A program made the translations under genes and the position numbers. A stretch of 9,927 bases of DNA from Collinsella aerofaciens (GTDB lineage Bacteria > Actinomycetota > Coriobacteriia > Coriobacteriales > Coriobacteriaceae), in assembly GCA_008671285.1 (NCBI GenBank), contig RPYR01000061.1, positions 1-9,927 of the forward strand, written 5' to 3'. Shown here in pieces: positions 1 through 5,333 of this stretch (position 1 is its first letter; each line of letters opens with the position of its first letter). The notes beneath the pieces are model-generated. The model saw nothing but the letters and a program-made list of their open reading frames with translations. It ran no database searches and was not told where the DNA came from.

Positions 1-636
<636 letters not shown>

Positions 637-660
637 GTTGCCTGCATAAGCGATTTGCAA

Positions 661-688
661 GGGCGCTCCTTTCTGGGGCGCCCTTTTT
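661..688 (+). terminator. Rho-independent terminator after serS
   Basis: GGGCGC at 661-666 pairs with GCGCCC at 678-683, and the stem can be extended by three more pairs toward a short loop. A run of five T follows. It lies 24 bp after the serS stop codon. Confidence 0.9.
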
Positions 689-736
689 GTGTGCGGAGCT
701 TTACCATATCGCGCGGACAGCTCAATAGAAAACACA

Positions 737-750
737 CGAACAAACGTTCT
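737..750. promoter_or_regulatory. LexA (SOS) box, near-consensus
   Basis: CGAACAAACGTTCT contains the perfect inverted half-sites GAAC and GTTC separated by four bases. It matches 13 of 14 positions of the Bacillus/actinobacterial LexA consensus CGAACRNRYGTTYC. It overlaps the likely -35 region of the promoter of the gene at 810, the expected place for repression. The match and position are seen; LexA control is inferred. Confidence 0.65.
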
Positions 751-776
751 GTATACAGGCATCCACCTGCTATTCT
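747..776 (+). promoter_or_regulatory. Likely promoter of the gene at 810
   Basis: An extended -10 (TGC followed by TATTCT at 771-776) lies about 34 bp before the start codon. A weak -35 (TTCTGT, 747-752) sits 18 bp upstream and overlaps the LexA box. The -35 is poor, so the call leans on the extended -10 and on position. Confidence 0.4.
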
Positions 777-809
777 TTTGTTAAATAGAAGCGAGAGGAA
801 GGGGATGCG

Positions 810-1187
810 ATGGAGCTGTTTGATGATCGGGTGGTTTTGTTTGAGAGCGACGAGGGCGGGGAGTACCTGCTTGTAACGTGTGAGCCGTCTGGCATGGGCG
901 GCCTGGTGGTTCGGCAGACGAGTGAGGGTCCGTTGACACAATGGTGCTTTGAGGAGTCGCCGCATGTGGTCGAGACGTTTGTGGCGCACGAGGGGCTTGT
1001 GGCGCTGGAGCAATTCTATGGAGTTGGGACTTCCAACCAGGTCGCGCGCATGCTGAGTATCTCGTTTGCCGATTATGATTGTGCCCAGCGGGTGAGATCG
1101 CTCCTGAGGGAACTTGATGCCAAGTTCGACGTGATCGAAAAGCCAATCGATCGTACGGGGAACAGCGGTATATGCGGAGCAGCATGA
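810..1187 (+). CDS. Hypothetical 125-residue protein, possible SOS-regulated gene
   Basis: I do not recognise this protein. It starts at an ATG preceded by a good ribosome binding site (GAGGAAGGG at 795-803) and ends at TGA 1185-1187. It is small, acidic and soluble-looking, with no signal peptide or membrane segment. The first 50 residues look beta-rich (VVLFESDEG, EYLLVTCEP, GGLVVRQTS) and residues 60-108 look helical (EGLVALEQFYG, CAQRVRSLLRELDAKFD). It stands alone between the serS terminator and the first tRNA-Arg promoter. A near-consensus LexA box lies 60 bp upstream, so DNA-damage control is plausible. The promoter of the first tRNA-Arg lies 37 bp beyond the stop, and I see no terminator between. 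Coding status is supported by the RBS and promoter; function is unknown. Confidence 0.7.
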   Translation: MELFDDRVVLFESDEGGEYLLVTCEPSGMGGLVVRQTSEGPLTQWCFEESPHVVETFVAHEGLVALEQFYGVGTSNQVARMLSISFADYDCAQRVRSLLRELDAKFDVIEKPIDRTGNSGICGAA

Positions 1188-1223
1188 CAAAACTGCGTTC
1201 CACAAAAAAGTTTGAGATTGTGC

Positions 1224-1254
1224 TTGACTCCAATAAGCCAAAGTGGTTTTATAT
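1224..1254 (+). promoter_or_regulatory. Promoter of first tRNA-Arg
   Basis: TTGACT at 1224-1229 is a good -35. An AT-rich -10 (TTTTAT at 1247-1252, spacer 17, or the overlapping TTATAT) lies just before the tRNA gene at 1265. Confidence 0.65.
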
Positions 1255-1264
1255 GTCTTGCGCT

Positions 1265-1341
1265 GCGGCGTTACCTCAGCTGGATAGAGGGTCTGACTAC
1301 GAATCAGAACGTCATAGGTTCGAATCCTATACGCCGCACCA
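1265..1341 (+). tRNA. tRNA-Arg(ACG), copy 1
   Basis: A complete 77-nt cloverleaf with encoded CCA. The acceptor stem is GCGGCGT/ACGCCGC, the D stem CCTC/GAGG, the anticodon stem TCTGA/TCAGA with loop CTACGAA (anticodon ACG), and the T arm ATAGG-TTCGAAT-CCTAT. A34 would be edited to inosine to read CGU, CGC and CGA. This copy has its own promoter and terminator. Unlike copies 2 and 3 it is followed only by a truncated repeat, not by a full element and duplicated tail. Confidence 0.97.
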
Positions 1342-1352
1342 ATTGAAATCGA

Positions 1353-1381
1353 AAGCCTCCGGCAACGGGGGCTTTTCTTTT
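1353..1381 (+). terminator. Terminator of tRNA-Arg copy 1
   Basis: AAGCCTCCG (1353-1361), loop GCAA, CGGGGGCTT (1366-1374), then a T-rich tail. Nine base pairs with one G-T wobble. Confidence 0.88.
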
Positions 1382-1392
1382 ACGTCGGCACT

Positions 1393-1424
1393 GCATGGAT
1401 TCGAACCTCGGTCGAGGCGCGAGC
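1393..1424 (+). repeat. Truncated tRNA-linked repeat with inverted T-arm
   Basis: GGATTCGAACC at 1397-1407 is the reverse complement of the T-arm core of the tRNA-Arg just upstream. It is followed by the small palindrome CCTC-GGTC-GAGG and GCGCGAGC. Similarity to the full elements stops at about 1424, before their first internal hairpin. The AT-rich promoter region of the second tRNA-Arg follows. Confidence 0.8.
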
Positions 1425-1464
1425 ATCTTAATCATTACTTCGTAAAATTTTTCCAAATTGTCGC

Positions 1465-1493
1465 TTGACCCATCGAGGGGTCACGTGCATAAT
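1465..1493 (+). promoter_or_regulatory. Promoter of second tRNA-Arg
   Basis: TTGACC (1465-1470), 17-bp spacer, CATAAT (1488-1493), 12 bp before the tRNA gene. The third tRNA-Arg has the same two hexamers with the same spacing. Confidence 0.85.
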
Positions 1494-1505
1494 AATCCGT
1501 GCGTT

Positions 1506-1582
1506 GCGGCGTTACCTCAGCTGGATAGAGGGTCTGACTACGAATCAGAACGTCATAGGTTCGAATCCTATACGCCGCACCA
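1506..1582 (+). tRNA. tRNA-Arg(ACG), copy 2
   Basis: Identical in all 77 bases to the copy at 1265-1341, including the encoded CCA. The flanks differ, so this is not a simple recent duplication of the whole transcription unit. A second copy of its last 20 bases, from GAATCC in the T arm to CCA, appears exactly 190 bp downstream, at 1753-1772. Confidence 0.97.
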
Positions 1583-1592
1583 ATTGAGTTTT

Positions 1593-1621
1593 AAGCCTCC
1601 GGAAACGGGGGCTTTTCCTTT
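1593..1621 (+). terminator. Terminator of tRNA-Arg copy 2
   Basis: AAGCCTCCG (1593-1601), loop GAAA, CGGGGGCTT (1606-1614) and a T-rich tail. Confidence 0.87.
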
Positions 1622-1632
1622 ACGGGGGCATT

Positions 1633-1752
1633 GCGGAGATTCGAACCTCGTTCGAGGCGCGAGCGTCAAGAAAACGCGGAGCGTTTTTAGCGAGCGGGCG
1701 AGTCCGCCGGCAGGCGGGCGAAGCCGGTGCGGATCCGCGCAGCGGATGCGCG
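1633..1752 (+). repeat. Hairpin-rich tRNA-linked element, Arg copy A1
   Basis: Non-coding element of about 120 bp between the terminator of tRNA-Arg copy 2 and a duplicated tRNA tail. In order it holds an inverted T-arm (GATTCGAACC, 1638-1647), a CCTC-GTTC-GAGG palindrome, hairpin 1 (AAAACGC-GGA-GCGTTTT, 1671-1687), hairpin 2 (GTCCGCC-GGCA-GGCGGGC, 1702-1719), a constant GAAGCCGG, and hairpin 3 (ATCCGC-GCA-GCGGAT, 1733-1747). Hairpin 3 gains three more outer pairs beyond one mismatch. GGA then joins the tRNA tail at 1753. The outer stem that closes around hairpin 1 in the other copies (GCGGGC/GCCCGC) has two mismatches here. A long open frame crosses the element but looks like a by-product of its GC-rich sequence. 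Confidence 0.85.
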
Positions 1753-1772
1753 GAATCCTATACGCCGCACCA
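1753..1772 (+). pseudogene. Duplicated 3' end of tRNA-Arg
   Basis: Exact copy of the last 20 bases of the tRNA-Arg gene, from GAATCC in the T arm through the acceptor strand ACGCCGC and ACCA. No 5' part of a tRNA precedes it, so it cannot form a tRNA. It is followed by its own terminator, as a real tRNA gene would be. Confidence 0.9.
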
Positions 1773-1783
1773 ATTGAATTATA

Positions 1784-1812
1784 AAGCCTCCGGTAACGGA
1801 GGCTTTTCTTAT
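1784..1812 (+). terminator. Terminator after duplicated tRNA-Arg tail
   Basis: AAGCCTCCG (1784-1792), loop GTAA, CGGAGGCTT (1797-1805), a perfect 9-bp stem followed by a T-rich tail. The third arm base differs from the sibling terminators and restores a Watson-Crick pair in place of their G-T wobble. Confidence 0.88.
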
Positions 1813-1890
1813 ATCGCGATGCGTCGAAGATCGCATCAAGTGGTCAAAAATGAGTAAAAATCAAATTCAATAACTTTTTTTGAAAAACAC

Positions 1891-1919
1891 TTGACCTTTA
1901 TTCAGTCGATGTGCATAAT
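1891..1919 (+). promoter_or_regulatory. Promoter of third tRNA-Arg
   Basis: TTGACC (1891-1896), 17-bp spacer, CATAAT (1914-1919), 12 bp before the tRNA gene. It lies in an AT-rich stretch (about 1840-1930) that contrasts with the GC-rich surroundings and resembles a UP-element-like region. Confidence 0.87.
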
Positions 1920-1931
1920 ACTTAACAAGTC

Positions 1932-2008
1932 GCGGCGTTACCTCAGCTGGATAGAGGGTCTGACTACGAATCAGAACGTCATAGGTTCGAATCCTATACG
2001 CCGCACCA
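1932..2008 (+). tRNA. tRNA-Arg(ACG), copy 3
   Basis: Identical in all 77 bases to the copies at 1265 and 1506. Its last 20 bases recur at 2179-2198, again exactly 190 bp downstream. It has its own promoter and terminator. Confidence 0.97.
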
Positions 2009-2018
2009 TTTGAGATCG

Positions 2019-2048
2019 AAGCTCCCGGCAACGGGGGCTTTTCTTTTA
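2019..2048 (+). terminator. Terminator of tRNA-Arg copy 3
   Basis: AAGCTCCCG (2019-2027), loop GCAA, CGGGGGCTT (2032-2040), then TTCTTTTA. The arm carries two base changes relative to its siblings but still pairs along all nine positions. Confidence 0.87.
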
Positions 2049-2058
2049 CGTAAGCACC

Positions 2059-2178
2059 GCATGGATTCGAACCTCGGTCGAGGCGCGGGCGTAAAGAAAG
2101 CGCGGAGCGTTTTTAGCCCGCGGGCGAGCGCGCCGGCAGGCGGGCGAAGCCGGTGCGGATCCGCGCAGCGGATGCGCG
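2059..2178 (+). repeat. Hairpin-rich tRNA-linked element, Arg copy A2
   Basis: Second Arg-type element, 120 bp. It has the inverted T-arm (GGATTCGAACC, 2063-2073), the CCTC-GGTC-GAGG palindrome, a perfect outer stem (GCGGGC 2085-2090 with GCCCGC 2116-2121) closing around hairpin 1 (AAAGCGC-GGA-GCGTTTT, 2097-2113), hairpin 2 built on GCGCGCC-GGCA-GGCGGGC with one mismatch, the constant GAAGCCGG, and hairpin 3 (ATCCGC-GCA-GCGGAT). GGA then joins the duplicated tRNA tail at 2179. It is nearly identical to A1 from hairpin 2 onward and differs mainly in the left half. Confidence 0.87.
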
Positions 2179-2198
2179 GAATCCTATACGCCGCACCA
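2179..2198 (+). pseudogene. Duplicated 3' end of tRNA-Arg (second)
   Basis: Exact copy of the last 20 bases of tRNA-Arg including CCA, with no tRNA body upstream. It starts 190 bp after the matching point in the tRNA-Arg at 1932-2008. Confidence 0.9.
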
Positions 2199-2208
2199 AT
2201 TGAACTTG

Positions 2209-2238
2209 AAGCCTCCGGCAACGGGGGCTTTTCTTTTA
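2209..2238 (+). terminator. Terminator after second duplicated tRNA-Arg tail
   Basis: AAGCCTCCG (2209-2217), loop GCAA, CGGGGGCTT (2222-2230), then a T-rich tail. Confidence 0.87.
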
Positions 2239-2248
2239 TGCCGCCGCT

Positions 2249-2286
2249 GCATGGATTCGAACCTCGGTCGAGGCGCAGGCGTAAAG
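2249..2286 (+). repeat. Truncated tRNA-linked repeat, right end of the Arg cluster
   Basis: GCATGGATTCGAACC starts at 2249, followed by the CCTC-GGTC-GAGG palindrome and GCGTAAAG. Similarity to the full element ends at about 2286, just where hairpin 1 would begin. Unrelated sequence leading to the gene at 2384 follows. The tail, terminator and inverted T-arm here match the arrangement behind the first tRNA-Arg. Confidence 0.8.
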
Positions 2287-2383
2287 CGGACTATTTCCTG
2301 TCGACTCGTGTAAGATTTCGAGTAGGTGTCGCGGCCCATCCGTGACCACTCCTTCTTCAAGCGACCGATCAGGGTGATACTTC

Positions 2384-4825
2384 GTGGCAGAGCGTCCGAC
2401 ATACAAGCTCAGGTTTCTCGATCCCAAGAAGCGCTTTCCGGCGATGCCCGAGCAGCCTGCGGGGCGCTCATATGGCGTGGTCTGGAAACTCTTTGGCGAG
2501 GACCAGCATGAATCTTGTTATGTCGTCGAATTCGTTGGCAAAAGCCATGTGTCGCTTTTGGGCTACGTAAGCGTTTCGGGTGAGGTGTACAAGGTGGACC
2601 GCCCCGTTAGCGAGGCTCCGCTGCCCAACGATCCCGACATGGAGCTGGTCCTTGACGAGTCGGATTCCAGTATTGGTGAGATTATGGTAAGGGAAGCCAA
2701 CGGTGCAATGCGTACGTGCGCGCGAACCGTCGGCTCTCCCGAAGGCCCCATGCGCGAGCAGTCCGATCACGATACATGGAATTCGGCCCGCTCCCTTCCT
2801 TACGGCGAGTTCATGGCATCGATGTTCCTGCGCTACGTGATATTTGCCAACTCCGAAAGCGCTGTTGCGAACACGGCGGACGCCGACGGTCTCGATGCGG
2901 ACATGCAAAACGTTGTCGACAAGATCAAGCTCGTAAAGTTGCCCGAGCCGGTCGAGGTGTTTTTGGGCTTTAACACGGCACCGCTACCTGACGCTATCGA
3001 GACGTTGCTCTACCGCGTTGACCATGCCGAGAATCCGAGCGGTATCGAGCGTTATGCCGCCGCCCTTATGAGCGAGGTCGACTTGCCCCGTCTGCGCACC
3101 ATTGCCGCCAAGTCCGAAATGAGCCTAGCGCGCATCGACCGGTCGAAGCTGTTCTATCTCAATTTTGATCGTAGCCTGCTGGACCAGGGCGAGATTGACA
3201 TGCTGCTTGCCATCGAGTGCCGTCTCAACCGCCTCTCCGGCATCCTCGAGCGCATCGGGGCCGGATTGGCCCCTGTGGCATCCTCGCCGAGCCTTGAGGG
3301 CTGCGCGCTCTTTGATGCGTGGCATATCGCCAAGACGACCAACGATGTTCCCCGACTGCTCGATACGGCCTCGAGCGATAACCCGTGGGGCAAACCGGGT
3401 ACGGTGGCTTGCCAGCCGGGCGGTGAGTGGGATGTGCGTACCCGCTTCGCGCGTATTGTCGAGGCGCTCAACGTGGTCACGCGGCTCGACTATACCTATC
3501 GGGCAAACGTTGCCGAGGGGATTATGCTCGTTCGGTTTGGGCACTCTGTCGTGAATGCCATGCCGCAACGTGAATACGACGCTCAAGATGACGCCTGGCG
3601 CGAGCTGGAAGAGGACACGCGTGCGATCTGGGCCGCGGAGCACGATGCGCGCGTGGCACTCACGCTTGCGGCAGCGTGTTTTGCCGCGGGCACCTGCATC
3701 ACGCGCTGCTATGTGCAGATTGCTGCTCCCGACAGTGAGCAGGGCGAGCGCGTTGTCGCAACGTATTTCTTTGGGCGCGCGGCCTATCTGGCCGATTGCG
3801 TGCCTGTCGCCAAGGATCTTGAGAGCATGGACATGGACGATATGCCGTGCAAGCGTGTGCTTGAGGCGTATGAGTCAACCGCTCCGGAGACGATTGAGCC
3901 TGCGGAGGTTCATGCTCGTCCGCGTGATGACCATCGCACACTGCCGCCGGCGCTGCGCGATCTGCTGCTCGCCGATAAGGCTGACGAGTTGGAGGTCATG
4001 GAAGAGGACGATGACCCATACGTGGCCCGTGTTGTTGAATTGCGCGAGCAGGCAAAAGTCGACCGTACAGGTGCTTTTGAAGGCTTTTCCCGTCTTGTCG
4101 AGGAGTTGGAGGCTAAGTGCGCCGTCGCCGAGCTTTTGGCGACAGGTCCGGTTCAAACGCAGTTTTGCGATAACCAGCTGGTGCGCATGGTGCTACCGGT
4201 GTTGGAAGAAGACCGCTCTGTGCGAATCCTTCGTGCGCCCGATGCGCTGTACTTTGCCCAGCACGAGATCTGCAGCTTTTACGCCGAGCAAGAGGACTTT
4301 GAACGAGCGCTGCCCGAGGTGCGCCATCTTTACGATCTGGCGCGCTCGTCCATGCAATCGCACTTTGCGCTCATCAACGTGCTTGCGCGTCTGGAGCGCT
4401 TTGACGAGATTATCGAGGTGGCGCGCCACGGCCTACGTATTGCCAGCGATCGTTCTGCAATCGGCTACCTGTTCTATCGCTTGGCGTTTGCCTATTGGAA
4501 TTGCGATCAGCTCGACCTGGCGCTGGCTTGTTACCGTCTCGTGCCGCGCGGCGAGGAGTCGGGCAGTAGCGCGCTGGAAGAAATGCAGGGCCTTATGAAC
4601 GAGATGGGCGTTAGCGAGCCTCCGACGTTCGAGGAAGCGGTCGAGACTATCCGCAAGGCTGGACTTGAGTTGCCGCCAGTGTCCGCCGTGACGAATCAGC
4701 TGGCAGATGCCGCTGTGCAACTGGTCGACAACGGCTTCTTTTTCCTGGCACGCGGTTGCATCTTCCAAATGTGGCGCACCATGGGCAACGACGAGCTCGG
4801 CTCCCTCAACCGCTCGCTGGGGTAG
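2384..4825 (+). CDS. Uncharacterised 813-residue protein with C-terminal TPR-like repeats
   Basis: I do not recognise this family. The GTG start at 2384 is preceded by a weak AGGGTGA Shine-Dalgarno (2371-2377); no better upstream start is evident. The stop is TAG at 4823-4825. The protein is acidic, with no signal peptide and no clear membrane segment, so it is probably cytoplasmic. Residues 1-100 look beta-rich, 180-300 and 350-480 look mixed helical, and an acidic patch lies at 532-546 (KADELEVMEEDDD). Residues 621-725 resemble three TPR-like helical pairs (FYAEQEDFERALPEVRHLY, LINVLARLERFDEIIEVA, AFAYWNCDQLDLALACY), which would suggest a protein-binding scaffold. It appears monocistronic, lying between two tRNA clusters. 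The frame is open without interruption and codon use fits the flanking genes. Confidence 0.85.
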   Translation: MAERPTYKLRFLDPKKRFPAMPEQPAGRSYGVVWKLFGEDQHESCYVVEFVGKSHVSLLGYVSVSGEVYKVDRPVSEAPLPNDPDMELVLDESDSSIGEIMVREANGAMRTCARTVGSPEGPMREQSDHDTWNSARSLPYGEFMASMFLRYVIFANSESAVANTADADGLDADMQNVVDKIKLVKLPEPVEVFLGFNTAPLPDAIETLLYRVDHAENPSGIERYAAALMSEVDLPRLRTIAAKSEMSLARIDRSKLFYLNFDRSLLDQGEIDMLLAIECRLNRLSGILERIGAGLAPVASSPSLEGCALFDAWHIAKTTNDVPRLLDTASSDNPWGKPGTVACQPGGEWDVRTRFARIVEALNVVTRLDYTYRANVAEGIMLVRFGHSVVNAMPQREYDAQDDAWRELEEDTRAIWAAEHDARVALTLAAACFAAGTCITRCYVQIAAPDSEQGERVVATYFFGRAAYLADCVPVAKDLESMDMDDMPCKRVLEAYESTAPETIEPAEVHARPRDDHRTLPPALRDLLLADKADELEVMEEDDDPYVARVVELREQAKVDRTGAFEGFSRLVEELEAKCAVAELLATGPVQTQFCDNQLVRMVLPVLEEDRSVRILRAPDALYFAQHEICSFYAEQEDFERALPEVRHLYDLARSSMQSHFALINVLARLERFDEIIEVARHGLRIASDRSAIGYLFYRLAFAYWNCDQLDLALACYRLVPRGEESGSSALEEMQGLMNEMGVSEPPTFEEAVETIRKAGLELPPVSAVTNQLADAAVQLVDNGFFFLARGCIFQMWRTMGNDELGSLNRSLG

Positions 4826-4876
4826 GGGCGAAAACTGCAAGGAGGAAAGGCCGCTAGGCAATTAGAAAATTCCCTC

Positions 4877-4905
4877 TTGCTCAACTTCGGCTGTTTGGTT
4901 ACTAT
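4877..4905 (+). promoter_or_regulatory. Promoter of tRNA-Ser
   Basis: TTGCTC (4877-4882), 17-bp spacer, TACTAT (4900-4905), 14 bp before the tRNA gene. Confidence 0.7.
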
Positions 4906-4919
4906 AGAACGGCTGTTAC

Positions 4920-5010
4920 GGAGAGCTGACCGAGAGGCCGAAGGTGCTCGCCTGCTAAGCGAGTATGCCCCAAAAGGGCATCTGGGGTTCGAATCCCCAG
5001 CTCTCCGCCA
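4920..5010 (+). tRNA. tRNA-Ser(GCT)
   Basis: A complete 91-nt class II tRNA with encoded CCA. The acceptor stem is GGAGAGC/GCTCTCC, the anticodon stem CTCGC/GCGAG with loop CTGCTAA (anticodon GCT, reading AGC and AGU), the long variable arm TGCCC-CAAAA-GGGCA, and the T arm TGGGG-TTCGAAT-CCCCA, with discriminator G. Its tail from ATCCCC in the T arm through CCA recurs 191 bp downstream at 5184-5201. Confidence 0.97.
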
Positions 5011-5024
5011 GTTTAACTTTAAAG

Positions 5025-5050
5025 AAGGGTCCCATTGGGGGCCCTTTTTA
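5025..5050 (+). terminator. Terminator of tRNA-Ser
   Basis: AAGGGTCCC (5025-5033), short loop ATTG, GGGGCCCTT (5038-5046), then T residues. Nine pairs with one wobble. Confidence 0.87.
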
Positions 5051-5068
5051 TTATCGAGAAAGGGCGCG

Positions 5069-5183
5069 GGGGATTCGAACCCGAGAGGGCGCGGGCGTTA
5101 AGCAAACGCGAAAGGCGTTTGTAGCCCGTGGGCGAAAAGCCGCCAGGCTTTGAAGCCGGAGGGCATGCGTAGCATGCCCGGAC
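5069..5183 (+). repeat. Hairpin-rich tRNA-linked element, Ser copy
   Basis: Ser-type version of the elements at 1633 and 2059. It has the inverted T-arm GGGGATTCGAACCC (5069-5082), a CCC-GAGA-GGG palindrome, an outer stem GCGGGC/GCCCGT (5091-5096 with 5124-5129, one G-T wobble), hairpin 1 (CAAACGC-GAAAG-GCGTTTG, 5103-5121), hairpin 2 (AAAGCC-GCCA-GGCTTT, 5136-5151), the constant GAAGCCGG, and hairpin 3 (GGGCATGC-GTA-GCATGCCC, 5161-5179). GGA then precedes the tRNA-Ser tail. Stem sequences differ from the Arg copies while pairing is kept; the connecting sequences are shared. Confidence 0.88.
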
Positions 5184-5201
5184 ATCCCCAGCTCTCCGCC
5201 A
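5184..5201 (+). pseudogene. Duplicated 3' end of tRNA-Ser
   Basis: Exact 18-base copy of the tRNA-Ser 3' end, from ATCCCC in the T arm to CCA, without any upstream tRNA body. The following trailer and terminator match those of the real tRNA-Ser with only one base change in the first 40. Confidence 0.9.
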
Positions 5202-5215
5202 GTTTAACTTTAAAG

Positions 5216-5241
5216 AAGGGTCCCATCGGGGGCCCTTTTTT
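5216..5241 (+). terminator. Terminator after duplicated tRNA-Ser tail
   Basis: AAGGGTCCC (5216-5224), short loop, GGGGCCC, then six T (5236-5241). Nearly identical to the terminator at 5025. Confidence 0.87.
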
Positions 5242-5255
5242 AGTTGAACCACGTT

Positions 5256-5273
5256 AGCTGGGGATTCGAACCC
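5256..5273 (+). repeat. Inverted tRNA-Ser T-arm and acceptor segment
   Basis: AGCTGGGGATTCGAACCC is the perfect 18-base reverse complement of the T arm and start of the acceptor strand of tRNA-Ser (4986-5003). It sits 14 bp after the second terminator, in the place where the Arg tails carry their own inverted T-arm. No hairpin element follows it. Confidence 0.85.
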
Positions 5274-5275
5274 TC

Positions 5276-5308
5276 AAAAAATGAGGCGCCCCGTTGGACG
5301 CCTCATTT
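5276..5308 (-). terminator. Terminator of the carboxypeptidase gene
   Basis: Read on the minus strand, AAATGAGGCG pairs with CGCCTCATTT around a 10-base loop, a perfect 10-bp stem that runs into T residues (A5276-5281 on the plus strand). It lies 26 bp after the stop codon of the minus-strand gene. Confidence 0.9.
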
Positions 5309-5333
5309 GGTTCGATGTGATATCGCTCCGGCC

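Noticed and set aside
1753..1772. Attachment site of a prophage or large integrative element
   Set aside because: A duplicated tRNA tail is the usual sign, but the segment between tails is only 190 bp with no integrase, so a conventional element is excluded.
1353..2287. CRISPR-like array
   Set aside because: Repeats are present, but they are tRNA tails, terminators and hairpin elements with irregular spacing and no uniform spacers; no cas genes are seen.
3555..4598. Plus-strand open frame of 347 codons inside the 813-residue gene
   Set aside because: It lies wholly within the longer gene in another frame and encodes a very basic, Arg/Ser/Cys/Trp-rich peptide typical of a shadow of a GC-rich coding region.
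4839..4845. Strong AAGGAGG Shine-Dalgarno-like sequence after the 813-residue gene
   Set aside because: No ATG, GTG or TTG follows at usable spacing and stop codons come at once, so no small gene can be supported.
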